From Sphingopyxis sp. (GTDB taxonomy: Bacteria; Pseudomonadota; Alphaproteobacteria; Sphingomonadales; Sphingomonadaceae): 64,000 nucleotides of DNA. Position numbers and translations under genes: made by a program. The notes beneath the pieces were generated by a model that ran no database searches, was not told where the DNA came from, and worked only from the letters and a program-made list of their open reading frames with translations. The stretch covers positions 44,265-108,264 of the forward strand of contig JASBSJ010000059.1 in the NCBI GenBank assembly GCA_030148985.1. The letters are read 5' to 3'. Below are positions 60,549-64,000 of this stretch, piece by piece. Numbering within the stretch: position 1 is the first letter of the stretch; every line of letters starts with the position of its first letter.

Positions 60549-62498
60549 TCACTGGCACGCCAGACACTCGTCATAATCGGTGGTCTGCAGCTCATATTTC
60601 GGGGCTTCCGAGGTGTTGTCGGCCTCGACCCCGCCCGCGAAGCCGGCGCGCTGCACCGATTTCGAGCGGAGATAATAGAGCGATTTGATGCCGAGTTCCC
60701 ACGCGCGATAGTGGAGCATGAGCAAGTCCCATTTCTCGACGTCGGCGGGGATGAACAGGTTCAGCGACGCGGCCTGGTCGATATAGGGCGTGCGGTCGGC
60801 GGCGAGTTCGAGCAGCCAGCGCTGGTCGATCTCGAAGCTGGTCTTGTAGCAGTCCTTCTCGTCCTGCGTCAGGAAGTCGAGGTGCTGGACGCTGCCGCCC
60901 TTTTCGAGGATCGAGTTCCAGATCGCGTCGCTGTTCTTCGCCTTGTCGACGAGGAGCGCTTCCAGGTGCGGGTTGCGGATCGAGAAGCTGCCCGAGAGCG
61001 TCTTGTGCGTGTAGATGTTCGCGGGGATCGGCTCGATGCACGCGCTGGTGCCGCCGCAGATGATGCTGATCGACGCGGTCGGCGCGATCGCCATCTTGCA
61101 GCTGAAGCGCTCCATCACGCCCTGATCGGCGGCGTCGGGGCAGGGGCCGCGTTCCTTGGCGAGCAGCATCGACGCCTGATCGACCTGCGCGCGGATATGC
61201 TTGAAGATGCGGAGGTTCGACGACTTCGCCATCGCGCCCTCGAATGGCAGGCCGCGCGCCTGCAGGAAGCTGTGGAAGCCCATGACGCCGAGGCCGACCG
61301 AGCGTTCGCGCGACGCGCTGTACTTGGCACGCGCCATTTCGGGCGGGGCGCGGTCGATATAGTCCTGGAGGACGTTGTCGAGCATGCGCATGACATCCTC
61401 GATGAACAGCTTGTCGCCGTTCCACTCGTCCCAGGTTTCGAGGTTCAAGGACGAGAGGCAGCAGACCGCGGTGCGATCGTTGCCGAGATGGTCGCGCCCC
61501 GTCGGCAGCGTGATTTCGGAGCAGAGGTTCGAGGTCGACACCTTGAGCCCGAGGTCGCGATGATGCTTCGGCATCATGCGGTTCACCTGGTCGATGAAGA
61601 TGATGTAGGGCTCGCCGGTCGCGAGGCGCGTTTCGACGAGCTTCTGGAAGAGCGAGCGCGCGTCGACGGTGCCGCGGACGCTCTGGTCCTTGGGGCTGCG
61701 GAGGTCGAATTCCTTGCCGTCGCGCACCGCTTCCATGAACTCGTCGGTGATGAGGACGCCGTGGTGGAGGTTCAGCGCCTTGCGGTTGAAGTCGCCCGAG
61801 GGTTTGCGGACCTCGAGAAACTCCTCGATCTCGGGGTGCGAGATGTCGAGATAGCAGGCGGCCGAACCGCGGCGGAGCGAGCCCTGGCTGATCGCGAGGG
61901 TGAGGCTGTCCATCACGCGGACGAAGGGGATGATGCCGCTGGTCTTGCCGTTGAGGCCGACGGGTTCGCCGATGCCGCGCACCGCGCCCCAGTAAGTGCC
62001 GATGCCGCCGCCGCGGCTGGCGAGCCAGACATTCTCGTTCCAGGTGCCGACGATGCCCTCGAGGCTGTCGTCGACCGAATTGAGGTAGCAGCTGATCGGC
62101 AGGCCGCGGCCGGTGCCGCCGTTCGAGAGAACAGGGGTGGCGGGCATGAACCACAGCTTCGAGATATAGTCGTAGAGGCGCTGCGCATGCTCGGCATCGT
62201 CGGCATAGGCCGAGGCGACGCGGGCGAAGAGATCCTGATAGGATTCGCCGGGGAGCAGATAACGGTCCTGCAAGGTTTCCTTGCCGAAATCGGTCAGCAG
62301 CGAATCGCGCGACGAATCGGTGACGACCTCGAACCGGCGCGCATGCACCTTGGGCTCCGACGAATCGTTGAGCTTTGCGGCGGGTGCCGCTGCCTTTGAC
62401 TCGGCACCCGATTCGGGCGCTGCCGGAGCGTCATTCTTCGTCAGTTCTGCCGTCGCCACGTCGCCTGTCTCCACCCGTTCGGTCTCGCGAAAATCCAT
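60549..62498 (-). CDS. nrdA: Class Ia ribonucleotide reductase alpha subunit, lacking an N-terminal ATP cone
   Basis: A 649-residue catalytic subunit that reduces ribonucleoside diphosphates. Active-site cysteines are in LPISCYLNS, STSNLCSEITLP and TAVCCLSSLNLE, and the C-terminal redox pair is ECLACQ. E. coli NrdA is about 760 residues because of an ATP-cone activity domain; here residues 1-50 are only an Ala/Glu-rich linker, so the cone is missing. Activity regulation by dATP is therefore probably absent or different. A LexA-type box is 42 bases upstream and a possible NrdR box about 210 bases upstream. Confidence 0.96.
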   Translation of the reverse strand: MDFRETERVETGDVATAELTKNDAPAAPESGAESKAAAPAAKLNDSSEPKVHARRFEVVTDSSRDSLLTDFGKETLQDRYLLPGESYQDLFARVASAYADDAEHAQRLYDYISKLWFMPATPVLSNGGTGRGLPISCYLNSVDDSLEGIVGTWNENVWLASRGGGIGTYWGAVRGIGEPVGLNGKTSGIIPFVRVMDSLTLAISQGSLRRGSAACYLDISHPEIEEFLEVRKPSGDFNRKALNLHHGVLITDEFMEAVRDGKEFDLRSPKDQSVRGTVDARSLFQKLVETRLATGEPYIIFIDQVNRMMPKHHRDLGLKVSTSNLCSEITLPTGRDHLGNDRTAVCCLSSLNLETWDEWNGDKLFIEDVMRMLDNVLQDYIDRAPPEMARAKYSASRERSVGLGVMGFHSFLQARGLPFEGAMAKSSNLRIFKHIRAQVDQASMLLAKERGPCPDAADQGVMERFSCKMAIAPTASISIICGGTSACIEPIPANIYTHKTLSGSFSIRNPHLEALLVDKAKNSDAIWNSILEKGGSVQHLDFLTQDEKDCYKTSFEIDQRWLLELAADRTPYIDQAASLNLFIPADVEKWDLLMLHYRAWELGIKSLYYLRSKSVQRAGFAGGVEADNTSEAPKYELQTTDYDECLACQ

Positions 62499-62539
62499 GT
62501 TTCAATGCCCCGTTTTCCGACCGCGCAGCGGCGCAGTCT

Positions 62540-62554
62540 GTTCCCGTCTTGTTC
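62540..62554. promoter_or_regulatory. Candidate LexA (SOS) box upstream of nrdA
   Basis: GTTCCCGTCTTGTTC is an exact GTTC-N7-GTTC match, 42 bases before the nrdA start on the operon's promoter side. Confidence 0.6.
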
Positions 62555-62941
62555 GACTCAGGGCGAAGCCCCAGCCTAGCACCATTCGACCGCCGGGTGG
62601 CACTTATTTTCGGGCGCAAAAAGCTGCTTCCCGCCCCCATATGGGATGGAGCGCGGAAATCCGCCACTTTCGGCCGCATACTAATTCTTGGGGTGCCCCC
62701 GTGGTCTACCCACCATCTATAGTGCCACGTCGGCGCGACGATGCAAGAGAGTAAATGACAGATTAGGGACTCGGTTCGTCGCTGATTTGATTCAACTCGT
62801 CGATGGAAAGGCACGTCTCAGGGGGCGATCGCCAGCGTTTCCGCGGGGTTCGGCCATATGTGGCGAATAGGCATCGCTGCCGCAAAAAATCGGAGCGGCG
62901 GCACAAGATGTTGGGGTGCTTCGGAAGGAGGGCTTCGCCCC
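62555..62941. other. nrdA upstream region, no gene seen
   Basis: About 390 bases without a convincing reading frame on either strand. It contains the possible NrdR box at 62711 and should hold the nrdA promoter. The part nearest 62942 carries the terminator of the short gene on the minus strand. Confidence 0.6.
62711..62724. promoter_or_regulatory. Possible NrdR box upstream of nrdA
   Basis: CACCATCTATAGTG (minus strand CACTATAGATGGTG) agrees with the core of the NrdR consensus CwATATATwGTG at 10 of 12 positions. NrdR boxes usually occur in pairs and no second one was found, so support is weak. Confidence 0.35.
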
Positions 62942-62971
62942 AAAAGAAAAGGCCCCGGCAATGCCGAGGCC
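62942..62971 (-). terminator. Rho-independent terminator of the 20-codon gene
   Basis: On the minus strand, GGCCTCGGC and GCCGGGGCC with an ATT loop form a 9-pair stem with one G-U pair, followed by TTTTCTTTT. It lies 24 bases after the short gene's stop. Confidence 0.88.
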
Positions 62972-62995
62972 CAATCTTTAAATTCCTAGTGCGGG

Positions 62996-63058
62996 TCAGG
63001 CCTGCGCACCACCGTTGCCGGTGCCGCCGCCGCCCAGGAAACGCCAAAACCAACCCAT
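62996..63058 (-). CDS. 20-residue miniprotein
   Basis: An ATG-to-TGA frame of 21 codons encoding MGWFWRFLGGGGTGNGGAQA. AGGAGA lies seven bases before the ATG and a strong terminator follows, so it has every part of a real small gene. The aromatic GWFWRFL head could insert in the membrane interface; the Gly-rich tail is flexible. The family is not recognised. Confidence 0.65.
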   Translation of the reverse strand: MGWFWRFLGGGGTGNGGAQA

Positions 63059-63123
63059 GTCAGATCTCCTGTCGGTACTGCCCACGAAGAACAGTTAACG
63101 CGGCATATACCTTAATCGACATG

Positions 63124-63139
63124 GTAAATCGAGTCTTAA
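63124..63139. promoter_or_regulatory. Possible CtrA box
   Basis: On the minus strand TTAAGACTCGATTTAC matches TTAA-N7-TTAAC with one mismatch and contains a GANTC site (CcrM methylation type). It lies about 65 bases before the 20-codon gene. Weak on its own. Confidence 0.3.
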
Positions 63140-63166
63140 CTATAAATTCCCTGCCAGTCTGGCAGC

Positions 63167-64000
63167 TTAGGCGCGGCGGCTGTCGGAGGCGGCGGAGAGG
63201 CTGGCGAGCAGGTCGCCGATTAGCTGTGGTTTGCCAAGCAGATAGCCCTGGCCGATATCGCAGCCAAGCTGGTCGAGGAGCGCCATTGTCTGCGCATCTT
63301 CGATGCCTTCGGCGACCGCGGTGGCGCCCAGACGGTGCGCGAGATCGATGGTTGATTTGACCACTTCGAGGTTGCGCCGCGAATCGCGCATTGTCATGAC
63401 GAATCGCTTGTCGATCTTGATCTCGTCGGCCTCGATTTCGGTCAGATATTCGAGGTTTGACTGGCCCGTGCCATAGTCGTCGATCGACAGGCGCATGCCG
63501 GCGCGGCGAATCTGCGCCAGCGTCTGGCGGGCTTGGAGGCTGTTTTCGATCTGTGCGGTTTCGGTGATTTCGATGGTCAGCCGTTCGGGCGGCAGATGAT
63601 GCGCGCTGAGCATGACGCGGATCGTCGAGACGAGATCCTTGTGATCGAGCAGGGTCGCCGAGAGATTAACCGACATGTGAATTTCGGTGCCGAGTTTCTG
63701 CAACTGCGCCGCCGAACGGATCGCCTGATCCATGACGAACAGGGTCAGGCGATAGATGTCCTGGCTCTTTTCGGCCTGAACGATGAATTCGTCGGGCGAG
63801 ATCGGCCCGCGCGTCGGATGCGTCCAGCGCACGAGCGCCTCGACGCCGACGAGCTGCCGCGTCGCGATCCGGTATTGCGGCTGAAAGGCGACCCAGATGT
63901 CGCCCGCGTTGAGCGCATCCTCGAGCTGCGAGTGGAAGCTGAGCTGCCAGCCGGCATCGTCCTTTTGCTGCGGCGTATATTTGGTCCACAGGACGCGGCT
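63167..64000 (-). CDS. EAL-domain cyclic-di-GMP phosphodiesterase (5' end beyond the window)
   Basis: The C-terminal 277 codons of a longer gene; the frame is open to base 64000. An EAL domain is complete with EALVRW, NLSATLL, EITETAQ, the loop DDYGTGQSNLEYL, DEIKIDKRFV, AEGIED and GQGYLLGKP. All catalytic and metal-binding motifs look intact, so it should hydrolyse cyclic di-GMP. Upstream sequence (HSQLEDALNAGDIWVAFQPQ) is the normal start of an EAL domain; the sensor or GGDEF part is outside the window. Confidence 0.93.
   Translation of the reverse strand, partial: SRVLWTKYTPQQKDDAGWQLSFHSQLEDALNAGDIWVAFQPQYRIATRQLVGVEALVRWTHPTRGPISPDEFIVQAEKSQDIYRLTLFVMDQAIRSAAQLQKLGTEIHMSVNLSATLLDHKDLVSTIRVMLSAHHLPPERLTIEITETAQIENSLQARQTLAQIRRAGMRLSIDDYGTGQSNLEYLTEIEADEIKIDKRFVMTMRDSRRNLEVVKSTIDLAHRLGATAVAEGIEDAQTMALLDQLGCDIGQGYLLGKPQLIGDLLASLSAASDSRRA

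Noticed and set aside
1..64000. CRISPR arrays, prophage or insertion sequences
   Set aside because: The repeated sequences are palindromic, dispersed and not regularly spaced; no cas, integrase, transposase or phage structural gene was recognised.

Overview
The window looks like a chromosomal segment from an alphaproteobacterium of the order Sphingomonadales (Sphingopyxis- or Sphingomonas-like; the genus is inference). The evidence is very high GC in nearly all genes, a zwf-edd-eda Entner-Doudoroff cluster, a SciP (DUF1153) homologue, three intergenic GTTC-N7-GTTC sites (the alphaproteobacterial LexA box), a GH13/GH13/GH97 maltodextrin cluster, and many intergenic palindromic repeats. No rRNA, tRNA, CRISPR array, transposase or prophage was recognised.

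Layout. 1-5571: alpha-glucan utilisation (periplasmic alpha-amylase, cytoplasmic alpha-glucosidase, secreted GH97 glucosidase), tightly coupled. 5637-9373: a YdeP-like molybdopterin oxidoreductase converging with fdhD-mobA, which make and sulfurate its type of cofactor. 9592-15259: a LysR regulator divergent from an aldo/keto reductase and MFS exporter, a MOSC protein, and an AraC regulator divergent from an SDR. 15269-21153: glpD, then zwf-edd-eda with near-identical inverted repeats in each gap. 21316-32589: a lipid cluster (HAD-acyltransferase fusion, PlsB-like GPAT, WS/DGAT, patatin, monoacylglycerol-lipase-like hydrolase, another hydrolase, gpsA) covering glycerol-3-phosphate supply, glycerolipid assembly and lipid turnover. 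33378-37938: a TlpA-like lipoprotein, argH, an LptM-like lipoprotein, lysA and a precorrin-2 dehydrogenase. 38241-40996: an NTF2-like protein, then a 47-residue peptide gene and two related helical/cupin-like proteins of unknown function.

40982-43185 is an AT-richer Type II restriction-modification island (XamI-like nuclease plus cytosine-C5 methyltransferase). 43364-50987 is housekeeping: lepA, an acetyltransferase, sciP, mnmA and several small conserved proteins. 51108-55548 holds envelope proteins of unknown role. 55733-58962 is a second accessory patch: a GIY-YIG protein, a Panacea (DUF4065) operon with an unrecognised 271-residue partner, and two DUF4160/DUF2442 pairs. 59057-62498 is the class Ia ribonucleotide reductase operon with a small SPFH-tail-like membrane protein between nrdA and nrdB. 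The window ends in a 20-codon gene with its own terminator and a truncated EAL-domain gene.

Links between regions. The three LexA-type boxes stand before the methyltransferase, the Panacea operon and nrdA, so a DNA-damage response may join host nucleotide supply with two acquired modules. At least eight families of palindromic repeats fill the intergenic gaps; in two genes the repeat runs into the reading frame and supplies the C-terminal tail.
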